64,000 nt of DNA from Variovorax sp. ZS18.2.2 (lineage in GTDB: Bacteria; Pseudomonadota; Gammaproteobacteria; Burkholderiales; Burkholderiaceae_C), in NCBI RefSeq assembly GCF_024701975.1, contig NZ_JANLNM010000007.1, positions 124,001-188,000 on the forward strand. The letters are read 5' to 3'. Position 1 is the first letter of the stretch; every line of letters begins with the position of its first letter. Shown in pieces: positions 31,726 to 39,296 of this stretch. The position numbers were made by a program, and so were the translations under genes. Below the pieces are notes generated by a model. It ran no database searches, was not told the origin of the DNA, and saw nothing but the letters and a program-made list of their open reading frames with translations.

Positions 31726-32913
31726 TCAGGCATCCACCGGCAGTGGCAAGTGCAGGCAGAAGGTGCTGCCCTCGCCCACCCGGCTTTCGATGTCGATGCG
31801 CCCGCCGAAGTGGCGCGCCCGCTCGCGCATGCCGAGCACGCCGTAGGAGGTCGCCGCCTCGAAGGCCTGTGCCGGCGCACCGACGCCGTCGTCGCGCACG
31901 CTGATGCTCAGTTGCTGCGCCTCGACGCCGATGCGGATGTCGAGGCTCTGCGCCTTCGCATGGCGGCCGACGTTGCTCAGCATCTCCTGGAAGATGCGGA
32001 ACACCGCAATGGCCGCCGGCTCCGGCAGCTCCACGCCCGCCGGCACGTCGAAGTGCCAGTCGAGCGCCAGTTCGGCCGACTGCACGAACTCGTGGGCCTG
32101 CCATTCGAGCGCGGCCCACAGGCCCTGGTGGTCGAGGATGCTGGGGCGCAGGTCGGTGATGATGCGGCCCACGTTGTCGACTGCGCGCTCGATCAGTTGG
32201 CTCATGTTGCCGCACTTGCAGCGCATCTGGTCGCGCATGGACTGCGCCGCATCGGGCGTGCGCTCCTGCTGTTCGCCCAGGCGCTTGCCGATCCAGTTGA
32301 CGTCCATCTTGAGCGCGACGAGCAGGCTGCCGAGCTCGTCGTGCACCTCGCGGGCGATGCGGGTGCGTTCGTCTTCGCGCACCTTGTCGAGCCAGGCGGA
32401 GAGTTCGCGCAGTTGCACGAGCGCGTCGCTGAGTTCGCGCGTGCGCTCCTGCACGCGCAGGCCGAGTTCGTCTTTTGCCTGCTGCAGCGCCTCGGCGTGG
32501 CGGCGGCGCTCGGTGATGTCGACGAAGGTGATGACCGCGCCGCGCACCTGCGTGCCGTCCATGATCGGGTGGCTCGAATACTCCACCGCGAAGGCGGTGC
32601 GGTCGCGGCGCCAGAACACTTCGGTGTCGATGCGGCACGGCAGGCCGCGGCGGAAGGCGTTGAAGATCGGGCAGTCGGTGTCGGCGTAGTGCGAGCCGTC
32701 GGGGTGCGAGTGGTGCGTGAGCTCGTGCATGTTCGAGCCGATCACGTCGCGGGCCTCGTGGCCCAGCATCTGCGCACCGGCCCGGTTGATGAACATGCAG
32801 TGGCCGTCGAGGTCGATGCCGAAGATGCCCTCGCCGGTCGACTCCAGCAGCAGCCCCAATTGGTGCTGCCAGAGCGGGTGGCTGGCGGTGGGGTTCAGGA
32901 CGGGCGTCTCCAT
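31726..32913 (-). CDS. Soluble PAS-domain sensor histidine kinase (HisKA_3)
   Basis: 395-residue cytoplasmic kinase without transmembrane segments. A PAS domain covers about residues 15-135 (STGEGIFGIDLDGHCMFINRAGAQML; then a DCPIF and GLPC pair of cysteines), followed by a coiled linker, a HisKA_3 dimerisation helix with the phospho-accepting His in REVHDELGSLL (about 187-197), and a HATPase_c domain (FRIFQEMLSNVGRHAKA; DDGVG; GMRERARHFGG). Inside the dimerisation region is RCKCGNM, two cysteines two residues apart. Cys content suggests redox or metal sensing; signal unknown. Coupled to the response regulator immediately downstream. Confidence 0.92.
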   Translation of the reverse strand: METPVLNPTASHPLWQHQLGLLLESTGEGIFGIDLDGHCMFINRAGAQMLGHEARDVIGSNMHELTHHSHPDGSHYADTDCPIFNAFRRGLPCRIDTEVFWRRDRTAFAVEYSSHPIMDGTQVRGAVITFVDITERRRHAEALQQAKDELGLRVQERTRELSDALVQLRELSAWLDKVREDERTRIAREVHDELGSLLVALKMDVNWIGKRLGEQQERTPDAAQSMRDQMRCKCGNMSQLIERAVDNVGRIITDLRPSILDHQGLWAALEWQAHEFVQSAELALDWHFDVPAGVELPEPAAIAVFRIFQEMLSNVGRHAKAQSLDIRIGVEAQQLSISVRDDGVGAPAQAFEAATSYGVLGMRERARHFGGRIDIESRVGEGSTFCLHLPLPVDA

Positions 32914-32948
32914 GCACCAAAAGCAAGCAACAGCCGTGCCCGATGTTT

Positions 32949-33066
32949 TTGCTCCCTCCCCCTCTGGGGGAGGGTCGGGGTGGGGGCTAGCGGCGCATCA
33001 AGCACAGCGGCTTTGCAAAGGTCGCGTGCCCCCATCCCAACCTTCCCCCAGAGGGGGAAGGAGCAA
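32949..33066. repeat. Inverted pair of REP-like units (REPIN-like element)
   Basis: Two copies of a roughly 38-base GC-rich unit in opposite orientation: 32949-32987 (hairpin arms 32954-32962 and 32966-32974, then TCGGGGTGGGGG) and 33028-33066 (hairpin around 33041-33061, preceded by CCCCCATCCCAA). The stretch between is about 40 bases. The same core occurs singly at 971-1013. Located between the kinase gene and the DUF1348 gene. REPINs of this shape are mobilised by REP-associated tyrosine transposases, none of which is in this window. Confidence 0.7.
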
Positions 33067-33071
33067 GACCG

Positions 33072-33494
33072 TCAGCGGTCCCAGCGGAACTTGCGGTCGG
33101 ACTCCGCGATGGGCTGGTCGTTGATGCTCGCGTAGCGCTTCTGCATCAGGCCGTTCTCGGCGAACTCCCAGTTCTCGTTGCCGTGGCTGCGGAACCACTG
33201 GCCCGCGGCGTCGTGCCATTCGTACTCGAAGCGCACCGCGATGCGGTTGTCCATGAAGGCCCAGAGCGTTTTCTTCAGGCGGTAGTCGGTCTCGCGCTCC
33301 CACTTGCGGGTGAGGAATTCCACCACCTGCTCGCGTCCGTTGAGGAAGTCGGCGCGGTTGCGCCACTCGGTGTCGGGCGTGTAGGCCAGGCTCACGCGAA
33401 CCGGGTCGCGGGTGTTCCAGGCATCTTCGGCGGCCTGGACTTTCTTCGTGGCGGTCTCGAGGGTGAAGGGCGGCAGCGGCGGGCGGGATTCCAT
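33072..33494 (-). CDS. DUF1348 (NTF2-like fold) protein
   Basis: 140-residue protein of the DUF1348 family, NTF2-like cone fold. Family-typical segments: AAEDAWNTRDPVRVSLAYTPDTEWRNR (about 22-48), FLTRKWERETDYRLKKTLWAF and VRFEYEWHD, ending DRKFRWDR. No experimentally fixed function is known to me for the family. Start ATG 33494; an in-frame codon at 33536 lies inside the divergent promoter region. Divergent from a TetR-type gene across an exact palindrome, so it is probably the target of that repressor. Confidence 0.9.
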   Translation of the reverse strand: MESRPPLPPFTLETATKKVQAAEDAWNTRDPVRVSLAYTPDTEWRNRADFLNGREQVVEFLTRKWERETDYRLKKTLWAFMDNRIAVRFEYEWHDAAGQWFRSHGNENWEFAENGLMQKRYASINDQPIAESDRKFRWDR

Positions 33495-33543
33495 GGGCGT
33501 CTTTCGTTGAGGTGAGGAAGTGGCGAAGGCCCGCAATGTGCCA

Positions 33544-33567
33544 CACGTAGACAGACCTGTCTACGTG
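33544..33567. promoter_or_regulatory. TetR-type operator palindrome
   Basis: Perfect 11-bp arms CACGTAGACAG (33544-33554) and CTGTCTACGTG (33557-33567) separated by two bases, lying between the divergent DUF1348 gene (start 33494) and TetR-type gene (start 33582). Size, symmetry and placement fit a TetR dimer site that would repress both genes. Confidence 0.82.
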
Positions 33568-33581
33568 CCTACAATCACCGC

Positions 33582-34184
33582 ATGGACATCTCCGCATTGC
33601 CCGCACGCGAGCGCATCCTGCTCACGGCGCACGACCTCTTCTATGCGGAAGGCATCCGCGCCACCGGCATCGACCGCGTGATCGCCGCCTCGGGCGTCAC
33701 CAAGGTCACCTTCTACCGGCACTTCCCCTCGAAGGACGACCTGGTGCGCGAGTTCCTCGACTACCGGCACACGCGGTGGATGGCATGGTTCGTCGATGCG
33801 CTGGGCCGGCGCGGCGCACACGAACGCGCGGGCGATGCCAACGCCCTGTTGCTGCTGGCCGACGTGATGGCCGAATGGTTCGTCGACCCGGTGTTTCGCG
33901 GCTGCGCCTTCATCAACGCGACGGCCGAAGTGGGCGGTAGCGTGGAAGGCGCGCTGCAACGCGCACGCGAGCACAAGCGCGAGATGGTCGAAGTCATCGC
34001 GGGATTGCTGCCTGCACAAGTGACAGCGCGCGTGGCGCTCGCGCAGGCCGCAGGGATCGGCGTGGACGGCGCCATCATCAAGGCCCAGATGGGCGATGCG
34101 GCCGTGGTTCGTGAAGCCGTCGACGACCTGCGTCGATTGCTCGAAGCGCTCGTCGCAACCTTGCCTTCGTCGGCGATTCGCTAA
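33582..34184 (+). CDS. TetR/AcrR-family transcriptional repressor
   Basis: 200-residue TetR-type regulator. The N-terminal helix-turn-helix occupies about residues 8-55 (ARERILLTAHDLFYAEG; GVTKVTFYRHFPSKDDLV), and the rest is the helical ligand-binding domain with the C-terminal TetR_C-like segment around FVDPVFRGCAFINATAEVG. That FRGCAFINA stretch is common in regulators of NTF2-like, glyoxalase and oxidoreductase genes. Divergent from the DUF1348 gene with an exact palindrome between. Confidence 0.92.
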   Translation: MDISALPARERILLTAHDLFYAEGIRATGIDRVIAASGVTKVTFYRHFPSKDDLVREFLDYRHTRWMAWFVDALGRRGAHERAGDANALLLLADVMAEWFVDPVFRGCAFINATAEVGGSVEGALQRAREHKREMVEVIAGLLPAQVTARVALAQAAGIGVDGAIIKAQMGDAAVVREAVDDLRRLLEALVATLPSSAIR

Positions 34185-34207
34185 CATTGCTCGCCCCCAA
34201 ACAGCCA

Positions 34208-35092
34208 ATGGCTTCGACACGACTCCCCTCGACCCAGGGCCTGCAGGCCTTCGAGGCCGTCGCACGGCTGCGCAGCGTGAACCTCGCGGCCGAAGAACTC
34301 AGCGTGACGCCCAGCGCGGTGAGCCACCGCATCCGCCAGCTCGAGACGCAGCTCGAACTCAGGCTCTTCATGGGCAGCGACTTCGGCCTGAGCGCCGACG
34401 GCGTGGCCTATCTGGCCCGCGTGCGCGAGGCCATTGCGGCGTTGCAGCAGGTGCCCGGCCGCGAGCCCGCATCGCAGGTGCGGCGGCTGCGCGTGGCGGT
34501 GACGCCCACCTTCTCGCGCCAGATGCTGCTGCCCCGGTTGGCGCGGTTTCGCGATGCCTATCCGAACATCGAGTTGATGCTGCAGGTGACCATGCCCGTG
34601 CGCAACATGACGGCCGAAGAGGCCGACCTGGAGCTGCGCTTCGGCACCGGGCCCTTTCACGACCGGGAGTTCTGCCAGTTGCTGGCCGACGACGTGGCGC
34701 CCGCCTGCAGCCCCGCGTACCTGCAGCGCCACGGACCGTTCGACGGCTTTGCGACCGACGCCGAGGTCTCGCGCGTGCAGCTGCTGCGCACGCCGCTCGA
34801 ATCGTGGCGCACCTGGTTCAAGGCGCGCGGCATCGGCCTGCCCGAGCCGGCCACGGGCCACCAGTTCAACGACCTGGGCCTGGCGCTCGACGCGGCGGCG
34901 GAAGACTTCGGCGTGGTGCTCATGCACCTGAAGCTCGGCAGCGCCTGGCTGGAGAACGGGCGCCTCGTGCGGCTTTCGGCGGAGAGCGTGCCCTCGCCCA
35001 ACGCCTACTTCCTGTGCTGGCGGCCGGGGGCGATGGAGCGCTGGGAATGCGCGACCTTCGTCGAGTGGCTGCGGCAGGCGCTGCGGGACTGA
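34208..35092 (+). CDS. LysR-family regulator, GcvA-like
   Basis: 294-residue LysR-type regulator. Helix-turn-helix at about residues 10-65 (LQAFEAVARLRSVNLAAEELSVTPSAVSHRIRQLETQLELRLF in pieces) and a LysR substrate-binding domain from about 85. The start STQGLQAFEAVARLRS and the lack of a long linker fit the GcvA/AmpR group. The ATG at 34208 is favoured over a TTG at 34187. It stands between the TetR-type gene and the lactate dehydrogenase gene on the same strand; either it regulates lldD-like or an unlinked gene. No T-N11-A box pair could be singled out. Confidence 0.88.
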   Translation: MASTRLPSTQGLQAFEAVARLRSVNLAAEELSVTPSAVSHRIRQLETQLELRLFMGSDFGLSADGVAYLARVREAIAALQQVPGREPASQVRRLRVAVTPTFSRQMLLPRLARFRDAYPNIELMLQVTMPVRNMTAEEADLELRFGTGPFHDREFCQLLADDVAPACSPAYLQRHGPFDGFATDAEVSRVQLLRTPLESWRTWFKARGIGLPEPATGHQFNDLGLALDAAAEDFGVVLMHLKLGSAWLENGRLVRLSAESVPSPNAYFLCWRPGAMERWECATFVEWLRQALRD

Positions 35093-35239
35093 TCGGGCGG
35101 CTGAATTCTTTTCAGGTCCGCTCCCGGTATTTTTCAGATCGGAGTCCGTTTCGGGCACCACACTCGGCCCGCGGCGGAGCCTGCCCATAATGCCGGCTCG
35201 CGCGATCGAACAAACAGAGACAACCCAGGAGACTCCCCC

Positions 35240-36397
35240 GTGGCCGACCTTTCCAAGATCACCAACATCGAAGACCTGCGGGTGATCGCCAAGCGGCGCG
35301 TGCCGAAGATGTTCTACGACTACGCCGACTCCGGCGCATGGACCGAGGGCACCTACCGCGCCAACGAGAGCGACTTTCAGAAGATCAAGCTGCGCCAGCG
35401 CGTGGCCGTGAACATGGAAGGCCGCTCCACCCGCACCACCATGGTCGGCCAGGATGTCGCCATGCCCGTGGCCATTGCGCCGACCGGCCTCACCGGCATG
35501 CAGCACGCCGACGGCGAGATCCTCGGCGCCCGCGCGGCCAAGGCCTTCGGCATTCCGTTCACGCTCTCGACCATGAGCATCTGCTCGCTGGAAGACATCG
35601 CCGAGAACACCGGCCGCCATCCCTTCTGGTTCCAGCTCTACGTGATGAAGGACCGCGACTTCATCGAGCGCCTGATCGAGCGTGCCAAGGCCGCCAACGT
35701 GACGGCGCTGCAGCTCACGCTGGACCTGCAGATCCTCGGCCAGCGCCACAAGGACATCAAGAACGGCCTCACCGCGCCACCCAAGCCCACGATCAAGAAC
35801 CTCATCAACCTCGCGACCAAGCCGCGCTGGTGCATGGGCATGCTGGGCACCCAGCGCCGCACCTTCGGCAACATCGCGGGCCATGCCAAGGGCGTGAAGG
35901 ATTTGTCGTCGCTCTCGGCATGGACCTCCGAGCAGTTCGACCCCGCGTTGAGCTGGGCCGACGTGGAGTGGATCAAGAAGCTCTGGGGCGGCAAACTCAT
36001 CCTGAAGGGCATCATGGACGCGGAAGACGCGCGCCTCGCGGTGGCCAGCGGCGCCGACGCGCTCATCGTTTCGAACCACGGCGGCCGCCAGCTCGACGGC
36101 GCGCCCTCCTCCATCGCCGCGCTGCCGGCCATCGTCGAAGCCGTGGGCAGCGAGATCGAGGTGTGGATGGATGGCGGCATCCGCAGCGGGCAAGACGTGC
36201 TCAAGGCCCGCGCGCTCGGCGCACGCGGCACCATGATCGGCCGCAGCTTTCTCTATGGCCTCGGTGCCCACGGGCAAGAGGGCGTGACGCGCGCGCTGCA
36301 GATCATTCACAAAGAACTCGACATCACCATGGCCTTCTGCGGCCACACGCAGATCGACACGGTCGATTCGCGCATCCTGCTGCCAGGCACCTTCTAA
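35240..36397 (+). CDS. lldD: FMN-dependent L-lactate dehydrogenase / alpha-hydroxyacid oxidase
   Basis: 385-residue FMN-dependent alpha-hydroxy-acid dehydrogenase (membrane-associated, quinone-linked in the LldD group). FMN and catalytic motifs: MPVAIAPTGLTGMQH (about 74-90), QLYVMKDRDF, KLILKGIMDAEDA, then SNHGGRQLDGAPSS with the catalytic His (about 276) and DGGIRSGQDVLKARALGARGTMIGR. The GTG start at 35240 follows an AGGAGAC ribosome-binding site. L-lactate is the probable substrate, but mandelate or glycolate oxidases share the motifs. L-lactate is an end product of the fucose pathway encoded from 38.9 kb on, which fits. Confidence 0.88.
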   Translation: MADLSKITNIEDLRVIAKRRVPKMFYDYADSGAWTEGTYRANESDFQKIKLRQRVAVNMEGRSTRTTMVGQDVAMPVAIAPTGLTGMQHADGEILGARAAKAFGIPFTLSTMSICSLEDIAENTGRHPFWFQLYVMKDRDFIERLIERAKAANVTALQLTLDLQILGQRHKDIKNGLTAPPKPTIKNLINLATKPRWCMGMLGTQRRTFGNIAGHAKGVKDLSSLSAWTSEQFDPALSWADVEWIKKLWGGKLILKGIMDAEDARLAVASGADALIVSNHGGRQLDGAPSSIAALPAIVEAVGSEIEVWMDGGIRSGQDVLKARALGARGTMIGRSFLYGLGAHGQEGVTRALQIIHKELDITMAFCGHTQIDTVDSRILLPGTF

Positions 36398-36461
36398 GGC
36401 CCCTTCGGGGGTAGGCTGATGCGGTTCCTACTGACACGAGCCACCCCCATGCAGGGGCAAA

Positions 36462-36482
36462 ATGTTGTTGCAATAACAACAT
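36462..36482. promoter_or_regulatory. Perfect palindrome upstream of MHS transporter gene
   Basis: Arms ATGTTGTT (36462-36469) and AACAACAT (36475-36482) around a GCAAT centre, 28 bases before the transporter ATG. The exact symmetry and promoter-proximal position mark an operator. The cognate regulator is not known; the LysR gene two genes upstream would be an unusual partner for this type of site. Confidence 0.6.
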
Positions 36483-36510
36483 AGCCGGCCTGCACGGCGG
36501 CACAGCCATC

Positions 36511-37845
36511 ATGAGCGCAGTCACGCCCACTCAAGGAGGCCAGGCGGCCTCGACGTCTTCCCCCCCGCACTACACCGCCGAAGAAAAACGGCACCGCGTC
36601 TTCGCCATCATGGCGGCCTCGTCCGGCAACCTGGTCGAGTGGTTCGACTTCTACGTGTATGCGTTCTCGGCGCTTTATTTCGCGCCGGCGTTCTTCCCCA
36701 AATCGGACCCCACCGCGCAGCTGCTCAACACGGCCGGCGTGTTCGCGGCCGGCTTCCTGATGCGGCCCATCGGCGGCTGGCTCTTCGGCCGCGTGGCCGA
36801 CCGGCTCGGACGCAAGACCTCGATGCTGATCTCGGTGACGATGATGTGCGCCGGCTCGCTCGTCATCGCCTGCCTTCCGACCTACGCGCAGATCGGTGCG
36901 TGGGCGCCGTTCCTGCTGCTGGTGTGCCGCCTGTTCCAGGGCCTGTCGGTCGGTGGCGAATACGGCACCACGGCCACCTACATGAGCGAGGTGGCGCTGA
37001 AGGGCCAGCGCGGTTTCTTCTCGTCGTTCCAGTACGTCACGCTGATCGGCGGGCAGCTGCTCGCGGTGCTCGTGATCGTGGTGCTCGAGCAATTGCTCAC
37101 CGAGGCCGAACTCAAGTCGTGGGGCTGGCGCATTCCGTTCGTGATCGGCGCCATCGCCGCCGTCGTCGCACTGCTGCTGCGCCGCACGCTGCATGAAACG
37201 CAGAGCGCCGAAGCCAAGGCCAACAAGGAAGCCGGCAGCATGGCGGGGCTCTTCAAGCACCACACGCCGGCTTTCCTCACGGTGCTGGGGTACACGGCCG
37301 GCGGCTCGCTGATCTTCTACACCTTCACCACCTACATGCAGAAGTACCTGGTGAACACGGTGCACCTGCCGATCAAGACGGCAAGCTATGTGATGACCGG
37401 TGCGCTGTTCGTCTACATGTGCATGCAGCCTGTGTTCGGCGCGCTGTCGGACCGCATCGGGCGGCGGACCAACATGCTGTTGTTCGGTGGGCTGGGTGCG
37501 CTGGCAACGGTGCCGATCCTGACGGCGCTGCAATTCACGACGAGCCCGGTGCTGGCCTTCGTGCTGATCATCGTGGCGCTGGCGATCGTGAGCTTCTACA
37601 CGTCGATCAGCGGGATCGTGAAGGCGGAGATGTTTCCGCCCGAGGTGCGGGCTCTCGGTGTTGGCTTGGCCTACGCCGTGGCCAATGCGATCTTCGGTGG
37701 GTCGGCCGAGTACGTGGCGCTGGGGCTCAAGTCACTGGGGCACGAGTCGGCGTTCTTCTGGTACGTGAGCGGGATGATGGTGATTGCGTTCCTCGTGAGC
37801 CTGCGCCTTCCAAAGCAGGCGAGCTACCTGCATCACGATCATTGA
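36511..37845 (+). CDS. MFS transporter, metabolite:H+ symporter (KgtP/ShiA-like)
   Basis: 444-residue 12-helix importer of the MHS family (2-oxoglutarate, citrate, shikimate, proline-betaine and similar organic acids). Family segments: ASSGNLVEWFDFYVYAF in helix 1 (about 34-50), FGRVADRLGRKTSM in the 2-3 loop, LFQGLSVGGEYGTTATY in helix 4-5, and SDRIGRRTNML in the 8-9 loop. Its nearest named relatives are the alpha-ketoglutarate permeases. It lies 113 bases after the lldD-like gene, with its own palindromic operator between, so control may be separate. Confidence 0.9.
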   Translation: MSAVTPTQGGQAASTSSPPHYTAEEKRHRVFAIMAASSGNLVEWFDFYVYAFSALYFAPAFFPKSDPTAQLLNTAGVFAAGFLMRPIGGWLFGRVADRLGRKTSMLISVTMMCAGSLVIACLPTYAQIGAWAPFLLLVCRLFQGLSVGGEYGTTATYMSEVALKGQRGFFSSFQYVTLIGGQLLAVLVIVVLEQLLTEAELKSWGWRIPFVIGAIAAVVALLLRRTLHETQSAEAKANKEAGSMAGLFKHHTPAFLTVLGYTAGGSLIFYTFTTYMQKYLVNTVHLPIKTASYVMTGALFVYMCMQPVFGALSDRIGRRTNMLLFGGLGALATVPILTALQFTTSPVLAFVLIIVALAIVSFYTSISGIVKAEMFPPEVRALGVGLAYAVANAIFGGSAEYVALGLKSLGHESAFFWYVSGMMVIAFLVSLRLPKQASYLHHDH

Positions 37846-37981
37846 AGACTTCTCGCGCGGCTGCTGAGGATTTGTGGAATATTCCCCAACGCATCAACCG
37901 ATGTACAGAGATCACATGTCCCAGCCTTCGAATTGAAAGGCCATCTCCAATAATCGCGGCTCACTTAAAAAGGGAGCGATT

Positions 37982-38884
37982 TTGAAGAAAACCAACGTCA
38001 ACAATTTGCCGCGTCTTCGGCTGCTGGCTATTGCCACTGCTGCTGTAGCAATTTCCGCATGTGGGGGTGGAGGAGGCGGGGGCGGAGGCGGATTTCCCAT
38101 CTTGCCAATAGCGCCAACGCCCGAAACCGCACCAGCACCTGCACCAGCGCCACAGCCGCCAGCGCCGGTGGCCGACAACTCGGCACCCTGCTTCAATGAA
38201 GCCGACTTCCGCGAAGGAACGACGGTCGAATTCGAGGCAGCGAAGCTGGGAACCGATACAGCATCCGATCCTTTCCATAGAAAAAGTGTGACCGAGGGAC
38301 GAGAAGCGTTTGCCGGCGCAAATCCGATCTCTGTCAATGTCGAGTCGAGCACCGTCAGAATCATGCGGGCTCTGCAAAGTACCGTTAAGAAAGAGTACAA
38401 GGATCTTGTCGGTGGAAACATCCTGATTTACGGCAAGTCCACGACATACAAGCAGACGATAGATCCGGAGTTTGCAGCTACGTTTCCCCCCGGCTTTCCT
38501 ACGATGGACAAGCTCATTCTTGTTTCGCAGGCTTATGAGCCGCCGTTCTCGTTCCCGGTCGACATGAAGCCCGGTCAGGTAGCAAGTCAGAAATCGTCGA
38601 TAACCAAGACCAAGGTTTTCGATGGCCGTAGTGATCCGGCGACCTCTATCCCGGCAACCGGCGAACTGACCTATCACGGCCGCGAGAAACTGGAAACGCC
38701 ACTGGGCACGTTCGACACTTGCAAGCTCTCGCTGAAGATCACGGTCGGTGCTTCGGTGATCACGACGGACGCCACCCGGGAGTTCTGGCTGGCTGCCGAA
38801 GGCCCCTACCGAGGCCAACTGCTCAAGGGAGGCGATGCGAAGTCGTCGACGCTCGTGACGAAGATGACCTACTCACCCAAGTAA
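37982..38884 (+). CDS. Hypothetical lipoprotein with Gly-rich linker, TTG start
   Basis: 300-residue predicted lipoprotein of unknown function. The start appears to be TTG with GGGAG ribosome-binding site eight bases before it. A signal peptide ends in lipobox AISAC (Cys about 24), directly followed by a run of Gly and then a Pro/Ala linker (about 40-62). The mature domain has two cysteines far apart and an ETPLGTFDTCKL segment common in beta-rich lipoproteins. GC is lower than in the neighbours (many AAA, GAT, TCG-mixed codons), hinting at later acquisition. A strong terminator follows. Confidence 0.75.
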   Translation: MKKTNVNNLPRLRLLAIATAAVAISACGGGGGGGGGGFPILPIAPTPETAPAPAPAPQPPAPVADNSAPCFNEADFREGTTVEFEAAKLGTDTASDPFHRKSVTEGREAFAGANPISVNVESSTVRIMRALQSTVKKEYKDLVGGNILIYGKSTTYKQTIDPEFAATFPPGFPTMDKLILVSQAYEPPFSFPVDMKPGQVASQKSSITKTKVFDGRSDPATSIPATGELTYHGREKLETPLGTFDTCKLSLKITVGASVITTDATREFWLAAEGPYRGQLLKGGDAKSSTLVTKMTYSPK

Positions 38885-38907
38885 TCGGGCAGTCGGTTTT
38901 CAGCAAG

Positions 38908-38930
38908 CGGACCCTTCGGGGTCCGTTTTT
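38908..38930 (+). terminator. Rho-independent terminator with UUCG loop
   Basis: Seven-bp stem CGGACCC (38908-38914) and GGGTCCG (38919-38925) capped by TTCG and followed by five T. Ends the lipoprotein transcript. The minus-strand mutarotase stop at 38933 lies just beyond, so the hairpin may also sit at the end of the fucose transcript, though no T run follows on that strand. Confidence 0.88.
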
Positions 38931-38932
38931 CA

Positions 38933-39262
38933 TTACAGCTCGAAGATCCGATCCATGGCCACCCACTTCTCCCCTTCAGGCGTCCACGGCGTAGCCGCCT
39001 GAAACCTCCACATCAACGCCTCCCACTCCCGGATCTTCGGATTGTTCTGCGATGCAAGCGCCATCGCCTCCGCGTCATACCGCGCGTCGTCCGTCTCCAT
39101 CAACATCACCATCCGCGTGCCGAGCCGGTAGATCTCCATCCCCGTCACGCCCTGCGCATCAAGGTGCGCGCGCACCTCGGGCCAGATGTTGCGGTGATAG
39201 GCCTCGTACTCCGCGATCAGCACCGGATCGTCTTTCAGGTCGAGGGCAAGGCAGTGGCGCAT
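38933..39262 (-). CDS. L-fucose/L-rhamnose mutarotase-like protein
   Basis: 109-residue RhaM-type mutarotase (alpha/beta ferredoxin-like dimer), which interconverts alpha and beta anomers of a 6-deoxyhexose. Typical features are DDPVLIAEYEAYHRNIWPEVRAHL (about 10-33), GVTGMEIYRLGTRMVMLMET and the final WVAMDRIFEL; the His in YHRNIWPEV is the expected catalytic residue. Last gene of the fucose unit, so L-fucose rather than L-rhamnose is the likely substrate; it would feed the beta anomer to the dehydrogenase encoded just upstream. Confidence 0.9.
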   Translation of the reverse strand: MRHCLALDLKDDPVLIAEYEAYHRNIWPEVRAHLDAQGVTGMEIYRLGTRMVMLMETDDARYDAEAMALASQNNPKIREWEALMWRFQAATPWTPEGEKWVAMDRIFEL

Positions 39263-39296
39263 GGGTCATTCAATCCAGAGTCGTTGAGAGAAAAGA

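Noticed and set aside
34181..36346. 721-codon minus-strand open frame opposite LysR and lldD
   Set aside because: Spans two unrelated real genes on the other strand and their spacer, with no motif of its own.
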